Shown here piece after piece: positions 34,979-43,612 of a stretch of 64,000 nucleotides of DNA. The position numbers and the translations under genes are program-made. The notes beneath the pieces were generated by a model, which saw nothing but the letters and a program-made list of their open reading frames with translations, made no database searches and was not told the origin of the DNA. Each line of letters opens with the position of its first letter. Within the stretch, counting starts at the first letter, position 1. The DNA comes from Halorubrum depositum (lineage in GTDB: Archaea; Halobacteriota; Halobacteria; Halobacteriales; Haloferacaceae): NCBI RefSeq assembly GCF_007671725.1, contig NZ_VCNM01000002.1, forward strand, positions 620,001 through 684,000. Direction: 5' to 3'.

Positions 34979-35344
34979 TTACGCCAGCCACAGCAACCGG
35001 ACGTTGCTCGCGGTGAGATACGTGCCGACCAGCGTCAGGAGGACGGGCGGGAAGTAGTAGAGGAGCGCGTCTCCGTCGCGGGCGCCCGAGACGCTGATCC
35101 ACACCATCACGAGGTAGACGACGATCTTCAGCAGGACGAGCCCGGAGAGCCCGAACGAGTCGAGCGCGAGCGCGACGACCGGGTTCGCCTCGTCGATCGT
35201 CGGCACGTACTCCAGGAAGGCGATCGTCGAGACGACGTCGCCGACGCCGTACGTGGCGGTGGCGGCGATCCACAGCCAGTAGAACTCCTGGGGCCGGCGG
35301 CTGTACGCCGGGCGGCGGCGGCGTCGATCGCGGGACCGGGACAC
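34979..35344 (-). CDS. Four-helix membrane protein
   Basis: A 121-residue protein using a GTG at 35344, giving VSRSRDRRRRRPAYSRRP then a hydrophobic body with four helices (FYWLWIAATATYGVGDVVSTIAFL, SGLVLLKIVVYLVMVWISV, ALLYYFPPVLLTLVGTYL, and a short C-end ASNVRLLWLA). Longer frames upstream overlap the divergent nth leader and are Arg-rich. Small haloarchaeal family (DUF5658-like pattern). The right end of the tnpB element abuts its stop. Confidence 0.65.
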   Translation of the reverse strand: MSRSRDRRRRRPAYSRRPQEFYWLWIAATATYGVGDVVSTIAFLEYVPTIDEANPVVALALDSFGLSGLVLLKIVVYLVMVWISVSGARDGDALLYYFPPVLLTLVGTYLTASNVRLLWLA

Positions 35345-35484
35345 GGCCTGACGTGTCGAGGTGGCGACGTGAATCTGCCGGTTCGGCGGTCCGTTTCGCT
35401 CTCCCTGGAGGGATCGACCTCGCCACCGAGACCGCCCGCGACGCTTACCGGATCGTTCAATGTCGACCGGCCGGAGGGATCCCC

Positions 35485-36168
35485 ATGGGCACGCCACTGG
35501 AGCCGCGGGAAGAGCAGGTCGGGGAGGTCCTCGATCGGCTGTACGAGGAGTACCCGGACTCGACGATCTCGCTGAACTACTCGAACCGGCTGGAGCTGCT
35601 CATCGCCGTGATCCTCTCCGCGCAGTGCACCGACGAGCGCGTGAACAAGGTGTGCGCCGACCTCTTCGAGACGTACGAGACGCCAGAGGAGTACGCGAAC
35701 GCGCCCCAAGAGGAGATGGCCGAGGCGATCAACTCGATCACCTACTACAACAACAAGGCGAAGTACATCCGGTCGGCGTGCGCGGACATCGCCGAGAAGC
35801 ACGACGGCGAGGTCCCGGACACGATGTCCGAGCTGACGGACCTGGCCGGAGTGGGGCGCAAGACCGCCAACGTCGTCCTCCAGCACGGCCACGACGTCGT
35901 CGAGGGGATCGTCGTCGACACCCACGTCCAGCGGCTCACGCGGCGACTGGGGACCACGGAGGAGGAACGCCCCGAGGCGATCGAGCAAGACCTGCTGGAC
36001 GTCGTTCCCGAGAGCGACTGGCAGCAGTTCACGCACCTCATGATCGACCACGGGCGCGCCACGTGCACCGCGATCAACCCGGACTGCGGGGAGTGCGTGC
36101 TCGCGGACGTCTGTCCCTCGGAGAAGGGCGACGCCGAGGTCGACCTCGCGAGCGGCGAGGCGTGGTGA
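35485..36168 (+). CDS. nth: Endonuclease III, DNA glycosylase/AP lyase
   Basis: A 227-residue enzyme, start at the ATG 35485 (MGTPLEPREEQVGEVLDRL), chosen for family fit. LLIAVILSAQCTDERVN, the HhH motif LAGVGRKTANVVL with the catalytic Lys, GIVVDTHVQRLTRRLG with the catalytic Asp, and the C-terminal [4Fe-4S] Cys set (CTAINPDCGECVLADVC) are all present. It removes oxidised pyrimidines in base-excision repair. It is divergent from the small membrane protein. Confidence 0.93.
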   Translation: MGTPLEPREEQVGEVLDRLYEEYPDSTISLNYSNRLELLIAVILSAQCTDERVNKVCADLFETYETPEEYANAPQEEMAEAINSITYYNNKAKYIRSACADIAEKHDGEVPDTMSELTDLAGVGRKTANVVLQHGHDVVEGIVVDTHVQRLTRRLGTTEEERPEAIEQDLLDVVPESDWQQFTHLMIDHGRATCTAINPDCGECVLADVCPSEKGDAEVDLASGEAW

Positions 36169-36347
36169 GCGGTGAGAAAACGAGGGTCGATTCGGTCCCT
36201 CGAACCGACGGACGCGGCCGCGCGTTCGACGCACGTATTTAAAGACCCAAACGATCGGGGGAGGTCCCCGATCCGTTCCATCTGAAGGGGAACTCGCTTC
36301 CGGGTTTATCTTACTATCCGGCGTATCCGTAAGTGAGGAGAGACACA

Positions 36348-36902
36348 ATGTCCACGAAAACCACAAACGAGTTCGGCGGGGAGATCGGCGGCGTCACGCT
36401 GCTGGGGAAGGCGCACTCGCTGTCGGCGCTGTTCATCGTCGTGCTCCGGGCGACGATCGGCGGGATGATCCTGTTCGCCGGTCTCGGGAAGGTCTCGGAG
36501 TGGCCGTTCGACGCCGCGGGGTACCTCGCGAACGTCGACCCTGCGAGCCCGGTCAGCGGCCTGTTCGCCGCGATGGCCGCCAGCCCGGCGCTGATGGAGG
36601 TCGTCAACGTGTTCGTGCCCGCGACCCAGCTGCTCATCGGAACGGCGCTCATCCTGGGCGCGTTCGTCCGGCTGGCCGCGCTCGGCGGCGCGATGCAGAT
36701 GGCGCTGTTCTACCTCGGTGGGTGGAGCGGCGACGCCCTCGCGCTGTTCGACTCGACGCTGGTGTACGCGGTCGTGTTCCTCACGGTCGCGGCGTTCGGC
36801 GCGGGCCGCGTCCTCGGGCTGGACGCGTACATCGAGACGCTGGAGGTCGGCGGCGAGGCGCTGACCGAGCGGTTCCCGAAGCTCCGCTACGTCCTCGGCT
36901 GA
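36348..36902 (+). CDS. DoxX family membrane protein (second copy)
   Basis: A 184-residue paralogue of the 14.2-14.7 kb protein: [61 protein letters not shown] and a C-terminus [18 protein letters not shown]. It has a Shine-Dalgarno-like GTGAGGAG at 36333-36340, 8 bp before the ATG, and TTTATC about 43 bp upstream as TATA. Function as for DoxX, unknown in this organism. Confidence 0.85.
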   Translation: MSTKTTNEFGGEIGGVTLLGKAHSLSALFIVVLRATIGGMILFAGLGKVSEWPFDAAGYLANVDPASPVSGLFAAMAASPALMEVVNVFVPATQLLIGTALILGAFVRLAALGGAMQMALFYLGGWSGDALALFDSTLVYAVVFLTVAAFGAGRVLGLDAYIETLEVGGEALTERFPKLRYVLG

Positions 36903-37098
36903 ACGGGGCGACGCCGCGCGGGGGCGTCGGTCGCGTCCCCTCGCACCGCTGACTCGTTTTCGACCGCTTCGGTTCTCGGAGCCGCTTCGTCGGCGAGCGT
37001 CGCCGCCGCCCGTCTTTCGTTACGGATCCGACGACGACACCGGCGCTCCGTTTCGGGTTCCAATTCATATAAGACCGCGCGGCCGGTACGGGGCGGTA

Positions 37099-38178
37099 AT
37101 GGAACTCGGTTCGCGGGACGCGTTCGCCCGGATGGGAACGCTCGGCATCGAAGAGGAGTTCTACATCGTCGATGCCGACGGCCGTCCGACCTCGGGGACC
37201 GACGACCTCGTCTACGGCCGCGACCCGCCGAGCGCGGTGCCCGACGGATTCGATCACGAGCTGTTCAAATGCACCATCGAGGCGCAGACGGAGCTGATCG
37301 AGGACCCGGCGGACGCCGCGGACGCCCTGTCGACGGTGCGGGAGGCGCTCGTCAACCACGCCGCCGCGGACGGCTATCGGATCGCCGCCGCGGGGCTCCA
37401 TCCGGCCGCGAAGTGGCGCGAGCTGGACCACGTCGAGAAGCCCCGGTACGAGGCGCAGCTCGACCGCATTCAGTACCCGCAACACCGCAACACCACGGCC
37501 GGGCTCCACGTCCACGTCGGCGTCGACGACGCGGACAAGGCGGTGTGGGTCGCCAACCGGCTCCGCTGGCACTCCCCCGTGCTGCTCGCGCTGTCCGCGA
37601 ACTCCCCGTTCTGGAACGGCTTCGACACCGGGCTCGCGTCGGCCCGCGCGAAGATATTCGAGAACCTCCCGAACACGGGAATCCCGTCGGCGTTCGACGA
37701 CTTCGACGCCTTCCAGCGCTACGAGCGCCGGATGGTCGAGACGGAGTCGATCGCCGACCGCGGCGAGCTCTGGTTCGACGTGCGCCCGCACACCGGCCAC
37801 GGCACGGTGGAGGTGCGGGCGCCCGACGCCCAGCGCGATCCCGCGGTCACTCTCGCCTTGGTCGAGTACGTCCACGCGCTCGTGGTCGACTACGCCGAGC
37901 GCTACGCCGACGGCGAATCCGCGCCGGCGCTCCGCCGCGAGCTCCTCGACGAGAACAAGTGGCGCGCGATCCGCCACGGACACGACGCCTCGTTCGTCGA
38001 CCGGAACGGCGAGGAGACGGTCTCGCTCGGCGAGGTCGTCGATCGCGAGTGCGACCGCCTCGGGATCTCCGGGATCCGCGAGGTGTACGACGCCGAGAGC
38101 GGCACCGAGCGCCAGCGCCGGCTCCGCGAGGAGTCCGGAATCGACGCACTGTGCGAGGACCTGATCCTGTCGCCGTAA
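37099..38178 (+). CDS. gshA: Glutamate-cysteine ligase (GCS2 family)
   Basis: A 359-residue ligase of the GCS2 family: [17 protein letters not shown] is the substrate/ATP Glu cluster; [68 protein letters not shown] follow in the family order. It makes gamma-glutamylcysteine, the main low-molecular thiol of haloarchaea. TTCATATAAG about 30 bp upstream is a TATA box. A second GCS2-related gene lies at 46.5-48.1 kb. Confidence 0.88.
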   Translation: MELGSRDAFARMGTLGIEEEFYIVDADGRPTSGTDDLVYGRDPPSAVPDGFDHELFKCTIEAQTELIEDPADAADALSTVREALVNHAAADGYRIAAAGLHPAAKWRELDHVEKPRYEAQLDRIQYPQHRNTTAGLHVHVGVDDADKAVWVANRLRWHSPVLLALSANSPFWNGFDTGLASARAKIFENLPNTGIPSAFDDFDAFQRYERRMVETESIADRGELWFDVRPHTGHGTVEVRAPDAQRDPAVTLALVEYVHALVVDYAERYADGESAPALRRELLDENKWRAIRHGHDASFVDRNGEETVSLGEVVDRECDRLGISGIREVYDAESGTERQRRLREESGIDALCEDLILSP

Positions 38179-38287
38179 AGAGGGGGCGACCACCGCGGGC
38201 GACCCGGCCGCTCGGAGCGCCGCCGGTTTTCCGTCGGAACGAAAGCGACGAGAAACCCTTTTGGGCGCGCGGATCCCACTTCGTGGT

Positions 38288-38863
38288 ATGACGAGCGACG
38301 ATTTCGACGACGACCCTGCCGCGGATTCCGGCGACGACGCCGCCCTCGGGGGAGGAGACGAGTCGCCGACCGAGCGGACCCGAGAGGAGCTCCGCAGGAC
38401 GAAAGAGCGGCTCGGCGAGGGCGCCGACAAGGCGGTCAAGGGGTTCGACGACAACGTCGTCGACCTGCTGGCGTGGCTGCTCGACACCGAGACCCGCGCC
38501 CGGATCTACGTCTACCTGCGGGACAACCCGCGGAGCACGAGCGACGAGGTCGCCGACGGCACCGGCCTCTACCCGAGCACGGTCCGCGAGGCGCTCGCGG
38601 AGCTCCACGACGAGGGGACGGTCGAGCGCGACAAGCGCGAGGCGAGCGGCGCCGGCAACAACCCCTACGAGTACGAGGCGATCGCGCCGAGCGAACTGGT
38701 CCGGGGCGTGGTCGGCGACGTCCAACGCGAGCTGAACGCCGTCTTCAACCTCGATCGCCGTCTCGGCGGCGAATCGCCCGACGGCGACGCGGAACCGGTG
38801 CAGATCTCCGTCGGCGGCGACGAGGCTGACGACGACGAGGCTGACGACGACGAGACCGCGTGA
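38288..38863 (+). CDS. Winged-helix transcriptional regulator with acidic tails
   Basis: A 191-residue protein: an acidic N-terminus rich in Asp, a basic segment (EELRRTKERLGEGADKAV), an HTH (LLAWLLDTETRARIYVYLRDNPRSTSDEVADGTGLYPSTVREALAELHDEGTVERDKRE) and an acidic C-terminal tail of DEADDDE repeats. This is a typical haloarchaeal MarR/Lrp-like regulator. It precedes coaD by 150 bp; its targets are unknown. Confidence 0.8.
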   Translation: MTSDDFDDDPAADSGDDAALGGGDESPTERTREELRRTKERLGEGADKAVKGFDDNVVDLLAWLLDTETRARIYVYLRDNPRSTSDEVADGTGLYPSTVREALAELHDEGTVERDKREASGAGNNPYEYEAIAPSELVRGVVGDVQRELNAVFNLDRRLGGESPDGDAEPVQISVGGDEADDDEADDDETA

Positions 38864-39013
38864 TCGGTGAGGCCGACGACGGTGGCGACGGCGACGACGA
38901 CCGAGCGGGTCGATAGGGACGAGGCCGCGGCGCGCGGCGAACGCGACCGACTCCGCTTCCGCGGCGCTCCCGAGTTCGGGACACTTTAAGTTCCGCCCGC
39001 GCAACCGACGGGC

Positions 39014-39508
39014 ATGAACGTCGCGCTTGGTGGCACCTTCGATCCCGTTCACGACGGCCACCGGAAGCTGTTCGAACGGGCGTTCGAGCTGGGGGACGTC
39101 ACCGTCGGCCTCACCTCCGACGAGCTCGCGCCGAAGACCCGCCACGTCGAGCGCTACGTCCGCCCGTACGACCGCCGCAAGCGCGATCTGGAGGCCGAGC
39201 TGGCGCCGCGGGCCGAGGAGTACGACCGCGAGTTCGCGGTCCGCGAGCTCACCGAGCCGACCGGCATCGCCGTCGAGCCCGAGTTCGACGCCCTCATCGT
39301 CTCCCCCGAGACGAAGGCGGGCGGCGAGCGGATCAACGATATCCGTCGCGAGCGCGGCCACGACCCGCTCGAACTCGTCGTCGTCGACCACGTGCCGGCC
39401 GAGGACGGCGAGCGCATCTCCTCGACGCGGATCGTCGCGGGCGAGATCGACGAGCACGGCAACCTCACGCCGGATCGCGAGGGTCGCGGTGCGACCCGGC
39501 CGGAATGA
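39014..39508 (+). CDS. coaD: Phosphopantetheine adenylyltransferase
   Basis: A 164-residue nucleotidyltransferase: VALGGTFDPVHDGHRKLFERAFELG is the (T/H)xGH-type adenylyl-transfer motif, VRPYDRRKRDLEAEL is the pantetheine-binding helix, and ISSTRIVAGEIDEHG is the C-terminal ISSTxIR-like motif. It makes dephospho-CoA from 4'-phosphopantetheine and ATP. Length and motif order match archaeal PPAT. Its stop overlaps the next gene by 4 bp. Confidence 0.93.
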   Translation: MNVALGGTFDPVHDGHRKLFERAFELGDVTVGLTSDELAPKTRHVERYVRPYDRRKRDLEAELAPRAEEYDREFAVRELTEPTGIAVEPEFDALIVSPETKAGGERINDIRRERGHDPLELVVVDHVPAEDGERISSTRIVAGEIDEHGNLTPDREGRGATRPE

Positions 39509-40038
39509 CGGCCGACGACGACTCCGGACGGCTCGCCCGCGTCGCCGTCGGGGAGACCGGATTCGAGCGCGCGGCCGTCTGGAGCGCGGTCGGCTTCGCC
39601 GTCTCGTACGTCGCCTTCGACGCGGCCTCACTCGCCGGGTCGGTCGCGGGCCTGACGCCCGCCGCCGGCGTCACCGCACCGGTCGCGGCGGCCCTCGCGA
39701 CGCTGACCGCCGTCGGCACGGTCGCGTTCGCAGCCGTCGGCGGCGGCGCGCTCCCCGCGGTCCTGCTGGCGTACGGTCCCCTCGCGGCGGTTCTCCTGCG
39801 AGCGATCGGCCCGACGCCGTACGCGATTCCCCTCACCGATCCGCTCCCCTTCGCGGTCGCTGTCGCCGAACCGCTCGGCGTCGCCCTCGCGGCCGCGGTC
39901 GCGGTCGGCCTCGCCGGCTACGCGGTCGGTCGGGTCGTCGCCGGTATCGGTGGCGGCGGCGACGGGGACGAGGGAGCGGGAGAAAACGGGTCGGCCGCCG
40001 CCGCGGACGAAGACGCGAACGCGGACGCGAGCGACTGA
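39505..40038 (+). CDS. Hypothetical membrane protein overlapping coaD
   Basis: A 177-residue protein with about four hydrophobic segments in residues 25-155 (e.g. GFAVSYVAFDAASLAGSV, VAAALATLTAVGTVAFAAVGGGAL, AVLLAYGPLAAVLL, VALAAAVAVGLAGYAVGRVVAGIG) and a Gly/Asp-rich tail. It begins within the coaD stop (ATGA). Ala-rich and of unknown function; no family recognised. Confidence 0.55.
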   Translation: MTADDDSGRLARVAVGETGFERAAVWSAVGFAVSYVAFDAASLAGSVAGLTPAAGVTAPVAAALATLTAVGTVAFAAVGGGALPAVLLAYGPLAAVLLRAIGPTPYAIPLTDPLPFAVAVAEPLGVALAAAVAVGLAGYAVGRVVAGIGGGGDGDEGAGENGSAAAADEDANADASD

Positions 40039-40047
40039 TACGGCCCG

Positions 40048-41478
40048 CTACTCCTCGGCGAGCGTCCCGTTGAGCACCTTCGCCGCGACGAGGACCGGGT
40101 CCCACACCGGGCTGAACGGGGGCGCGTACGCCAGGTCGAGCCGCTCGACCTCGGCGACGGTCATGTCGGCCTCCAGCGCGGTCGCGAGCGTGTCGATCCG
40201 GATCGCGGCGCGGTCGGGGCCGACGATGCTCCCGCCGATCAGGCGCCCCGAGTCGCGGTCGGCGACGAGCGTCACGTCGGTCGGCGCCGCGCCCGGGTAG
40301 TACCCCGACCGGGAGCCGGCGGTGACGGTCTCGCGGACGGGGTCGAAGCCGGCCTCGCGGGCGGCGGCGTCCTCGACGAGGCCGACGCGGCCGGCCTCCA
40401 TGTCGAACGCCTTCACGACCGCGGTGCCCGCGATGTCGCCCACGGGCGAGGGGTCGCCCGCGACGGTGGCGCCGATCGCCCGCCCGGCGCGGTTCGCGGT
40501 GAGGCCGAGCGGCATCCACGCCGGCTCGCCGGTGACGGCGTGGAACGCGGTCGCGCAGTCGCCGGCGGCGTACACGTCCGGCAGGCTCGTCCGGCCGTGC
40601 CCGTCGGTCAGGACCGCGCCGCCCTCGCCGAGCTCGGCGCCGGTCCCGTCGAGCAGCGCCGTGTTCGGTTCGATCCCGACGCCGACGACCGCCATGTCGA
40701 CGGGGAGCGTCTCCCCGTCGAACGCCACGCCCTCGATCCGGTCGTCGCCGACGAGCGCCTCGACCGGGCTCCCGGTGTGGACCGTCACGCCCTCCGCGAT
40801 CAGCTCCGCCTCGACGCGGTCGCCGACCGCCTCGCCGAACGGCGGGAGCAGGTGCCCGGAGCGCTGGAAGAGGTGGACGTCGAGGCCGCGATCGGAGAGG
40901 GCCTCGGCCGTCTCGACGCCGACGTAGCCGCCGCCGACGATCGCCGCCCGCTCGGGGGCGGGCATCGCGGCGTTGCGCTCGACGCGCTCGCGGTCGACCG
41001 CGCTCACGTCGGCGCGGTCCGGGTCGTACGCGTCCGGCTCGGCGACGTACGCGTCGATCGCGGCCGCGGCGTCCATGTCGTGGAGCGTGAACGCGCCGTC
41101 GACCCCGCGCACGTCGAACGGGCCGGTAGAGGCGCGCCCGCCGGTCGCGACGAGGAGGTCGCCGTACGGCTGCTCGAACGAGTCCCCGTCGGCGGTCTCG
41201 ACGGCGACGGTCTTTTTGTCCGGGTCCACCGCGACCACCTCGTGGCCGCGCCGGAGGTCGATCCCGCGCTCGTCGACGTCGCTCGGGGACAGCGAGAGGA
41301 GGTCCGACAGCCGCTCGACGCGCCCCTCGATGAAGTAGGGCATGCCGCAGTAGGCGTACGAGATCCACCGTCCCCTCTCGAAGACGATCACCTCGCGGTC
41401 GGGCGCCTCGCGGCGGAACTTGCTGGCCGCGCTCAGTCCGGCCGCGTCGGCGCCGACCACGACGAAGGGGTCGCTCAT
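40048..41478 (-). CDS. FAD-dependent pyridine nucleotide-disulfide oxidoreductase (CoA-disulfide reductase/NADH oxidase-like)
   Basis: A 476-residue flavoprotein. The ATG at 41478 gives MSDPFVVVGADAAGLSAASKF (FAD GxGxxA/G), WISYAYCGMPYFIEG holds the single redox Cys (about residue 44) of the CoA-disulfide reductase/NADH oxidase group, AIVGGGYVGVETAEAL is the NAD(P)H motif, DVYAAGDCATAF the second FAD motif, and FSPVWDPVLVAAKVLN the C-terminal dimer motif. It reduces CoA disulfide or persulfide, or oxygen. The nearby coaD and gshA genes suggest a thiol/CoA context (inference). Confidence 0.88.
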   Translation of the reverse strand: MSDPFVVVGADAAGLSAASKFRREAPDREVIVFERGRWISYAYCGMPYFIEGRVERLSDLLSLSPSDVDERGIDLRRGHEVVAVDPDKKTVAVETADGDSFEQPYGDLLVATGGRASTGPFDVRGVDGAFTLHDMDAAAAIDAYVAEPDAYDPDRADVSAVDRERVERNAAMPAPERAAIVGGGYVGVETAEALSDRGLDVHLFQRSGHLLPPFGEAVGDRVEAELIAEGVTVHTGSPVEALVGDDRIEGVAFDGETLPVDMAVVGVGIEPNTALLDGTGAELGEGGAVLTDGHGRTSLPDVYAAGDCATAFHAVTGEPAWMPLGLTANRAGRAIGATVAGDPSPVGDIAGTAVVKAFDMEAGRVGLVEDAAAREAGFDPVRETVTAGSRSGYYPGAAPTDVTLVADRDSGRLIGGSIVGPDRAAIRIDTLATALEADMTVAEVERLDLAYAPPFSPVWDPVLVAAKVLNGTLAEE

Positions 41479-41554
41479 GAATTCGACGACGGCGGGACCG
41501 CACAAAAATCCACGTCGCGGGTGCGGGGCGAGCGCCCGGCCCCGACCCGTCCGG

Positions 41555-42004
41555 TCAGGCGTCGCCGTCGACGTCCTCGGCCAGCCGCGACAGCGTCTCG
41601 CGGGCGTTCTCGACGGCGGCCTCCTTCTTCGCCGGGTACGCCTCCACCTTCGCGCGGACGGTGATCCCGGGACCGAGTCGGACGTCGCCGCGGAACGCGG
41701 CCTGCTTGTCGACGCGCAGGAACAGCGCGCAGTTGTCGTCGACGCGCTGGTCGAGCTCGTCGATCACGCGGTCGACGTCGTCGAGGTCGGCCAGCGCGTC
41801 GAGGACGTGACGCATCCCGTCGGCGTTCTCGATCCGGGCGGAGAGCACGACGATCCGGTCGCCGTGGTGGCCGACGTTCTCGACGCGGTCGATCTCGGCG
41901 TCCTCGGGGAGGAACCTGCGGAGGGCGTCTTCGACCCGCTTCTCGTCTTCCGTGGCGTACGAGAACGCCCGGAGGTCGACGTAGTGGAAGGGGACTTTGG
42001 GCAT
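41555..42004 (-). CDS. RNA-binding protein (DUF54/COG1325, predicted exosome-associated)
   Basis: A 149-residue protein beginning MPKVPFHYVDLRAFSYATEDEKRVEDALRRFLP, with a LHE-like mid part (GHHGDRIVVLSARIENADGMRHVLDAL) and CALFLRVDKQAAFRGDVRLG. This is the archaeal L5-like RNA-binding family often placed near exosome genes and described as a predicted exosome subunit. No partner genes are visible here; it ends near a small KOW-like gene. Confidence 0.75.
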   Translation of the reverse strand: MPKVPFHYVDLRAFSYATEDEKRVEDALRRFLPEDAEIDRVENVGHHGDRIVVLSARIENADGMRHVLDALADLDDVDRVIDELDQRVDDNCALFLRVDKQAAFRGDVRLGPGITVRAKVEAYPAKKEAAVENARETLSRLAEDVDGDA

Positions 42005-42025
42005 TACGGTCGGAAAAGGGGTCGG

Positions 42026-42214
42026 TTACTCCTCGCTCTCGACGGCGTCGAGCGCGTCCTCGGGGACGCCCGTCTCTTGGCCGTCCTCGAAGCTGACCGT
42101 GTAGGTCGCGTCGCCGAACATCGTCTCCATCACCTGCGTGATCGTGCCCGTCTCGCCGTCGTACTCGCTGTGTTTGTCGTGGAGCACGACCTCGTCTTCC
42201 TTCTCGAAGCTCAT
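42026..42214 (-). CDS. Small KOW-like beta-barrel protein
   Basis: A 62-residue acidic protein, EDEVVLHDKHSEYDGETGTITQVMETMFGDATYTVSFEDGQETGVPEDAL, with the short alternating beta pattern of a KOW/SH3-like barrel (DUF1918-like). It lies 21 bp upstream of the RNA-binding gene on the same strand, so they likely share a transcript. Function unknown. Confidence 0.7.
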   Translation of the reverse strand: MSFEKEDEVVLHDKHSEYDGETGTITQVMETMFGDATYTVSFEDGQETGVPEDALDAVESEE

Positions 42215-42314
42215 GCCCGCTCGTTCCGGTGGGACGGTTAAAAGCGCGCGGATCCGGAGCGGCGGATCGCCGTCGGGTGGGGGGCGCAGGAATCGAGCAG
42301 CGAGACGAACGCGG

Positions 42315-42896
42315 TCACGCGACCGCGAGCAGCACGGCCGCGATCGTCACCGCCAGGACGACGCCGACCGCGACCGAGACGAGCACGCTGTCGACCGCGA
42401 GCGCGACCGCGACGCCGGCGACGACGGCGACGAGACCGAGGACGGCCCCCGGCACGCCGCCGCGCTCCACGAGGCCCGCGATCGCGTTCGCGGCGCGCTG
42501 CCGGGGCGGGGGGTCGGGCGGCCGTTCCGGGGGCTTGGTGAACCGCTCGTCGATGACGACCTCGTCGGCCCCGGCGTCCGGCGGCGGGTCGAGCCTGACG
42601 TCGACGTACCGGGTGTTCGAGCCGTAGCCGGTGACGATCTTCAGCTTCCCGACGACGGGCTCGTCGACCTCGTCGGCGGTGACGTGGACCCGCCTGGTCG
42701 ACTCGTCGTCGACGAAGTGGTTCGTCTCGCCGATCGAGCAGACGCGGTCGAGGTCGTCGTCGAAGTGCAGGTGGACGTGCGTCGACCGGCCGAGGTTCTC
42801 GAAGGCGATCGAGAAGTGACCGGTCGTCGCGAACCGGTCCGGTGCCCGGATCGAGTGGACGGCGTCCCCGTTCAGTTCGACGGCGAGTGTCGGCAC
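42315..42896 (-). CDS. Membrane protein with N-terminal beta-sandwich domain
   Basis: A 193-residue protein: residues ~1-110 are beta-rich (Ig-like; YGSNTRYVDVRLDPPPDAGADEVVIDERF), a Pro/Arg-rich linker (TKPPERPPDPPPRQRA) follows, then two C-terminal hydrophobic helices (~143-165 and ~170-193). It probably exposes its beta domain to one side of the membrane. No family recognised beyond a haloarchaeal DUF. Confidence 0.6.
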   Translation of the reverse strand: MPTLAVELNGDAVHSIRAPDRFATTGHFSIAFENLGRSTHVHLHFDDDLDRVCSIGETNHFVDDESTRRVHVTADEVDEPVVGKLKIVTGYGSNTRYVDVRLDPPPDAGADEVVIDERFTKPPERPPDPPPRQRAANAIAGLVERGGVPGAVLGLVAVVAGVAVALAVDSVLVSVAVGVVLAVTIAAVLLAVA

Positions 42897-42956
42897 GCAC
42901 GGGTCGACGAACTCACACTAAAAAAAGATGTAGTACGATTCGGGGCGCGATCCGGG

Positions 42957-43151
42957 CTAGGCGGTCGCCTCCTCGCGCATGTCCGGCGGGAGGAGGTTCG
43001 GGATCCCGTCCTCGATGGGGTACGTCTCCCCGCACTCGGTGCAGGTGAGGGTGCCGGCGAGGATCTCCTCCTCGTCGCGGTCGTCGACGTCGAGTTCGAG
43101 GTCGGCCTTGTCGAGCGGGCAGCAGACGACGTCCATCAGTGACTCCTTCAT
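42957..43151 (-). CDS. Trm112-like zinc-ribbon protein
   Basis: A 64-residue protein, MKESLMDVVCCPLDKADLELDV with CCPLDK near the start and LTCTECGETYPIEDGIPNLLPPDM later. These match the Trm112/UPF0434 zinc-binding fold; in Haloferax, Trm112 activates several methyltransferases. The start is the ATG at 43151. It is the smallest clear gene in this stretch. Confidence 0.85.
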   Translation of the reverse strand: MKESLMDVVCCPLDKADLELDVDDRDEEEILAGTLTCTECGETYPIEDGIPNLLPPDMREEATA

Positions 43152-43288
43152 ACCACGCGGTTCGCGCGGACCGATAAAAAAGCGTGCGGGTCCGATGCGC
43201 CGGGGACCCCACGGTCGGGCGACGGCGAACCCGACGCGGCCCGCACTCGATGGCAACGACTTTGCCGGTCCGTCACCCCCGGCGAGAC

Positions 43289-43567
43289 ATGGGGATCCCG
43301 TCGGAACGGATCGAGCGCCTGTTGACGCTCGCCCGCGAGGCGGTCGTCGACGACGAGTACGACCGCTCGCGGGAGTACGTCGCGCTCGCGCGCCGGATCG
43401 CGGAGCGGAACCGCTGCGGCCTCCCGGCCGACTTCTCCCGACGGACCTGCGACGACTGCGACGTGTACCTCCGGCCCGGGAAGACGGGCCGCGTCCGGCT
43501 CCGGCCCGGCCGCGTCGTCGTGCGCTGCCGCGAGTGCGGGTCGACGGCGCGGTACCCGTTCGACTGA
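43289..43567 (+). CDS. rnp4: Ribonuclease P protein component 4 (Rpp21/Rnp4)
   Basis: A 92-residue protein. MGIPSERIERLLTLAREAVVDDEYDRSREYVALARRIAERN is the N-terminal helical domain; CDDC (with CDDCDVYLRPGKTGRVRLRPGRVVVRCREC) supplies the zinc ribbon. It binds RNase P RNA and aids tRNA 5' processing. ATG 43289 gives the usual length; longer upstream frames are Arg-rich. Confidence 0.9.
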   Translation: MGIPSERIERLLTLAREAVVDDEYDRSREYVALARRIAERNRCGLPADFSRRTCDDCDVYLRPGKTGRVRLRPGRVVVRCRECGSTARYPFD

Positions 43568-43612
43568 GTCGGGGCCGCAACGCTTTATCGGTCGCCGACG
43601 AGAGGGTCGGGT

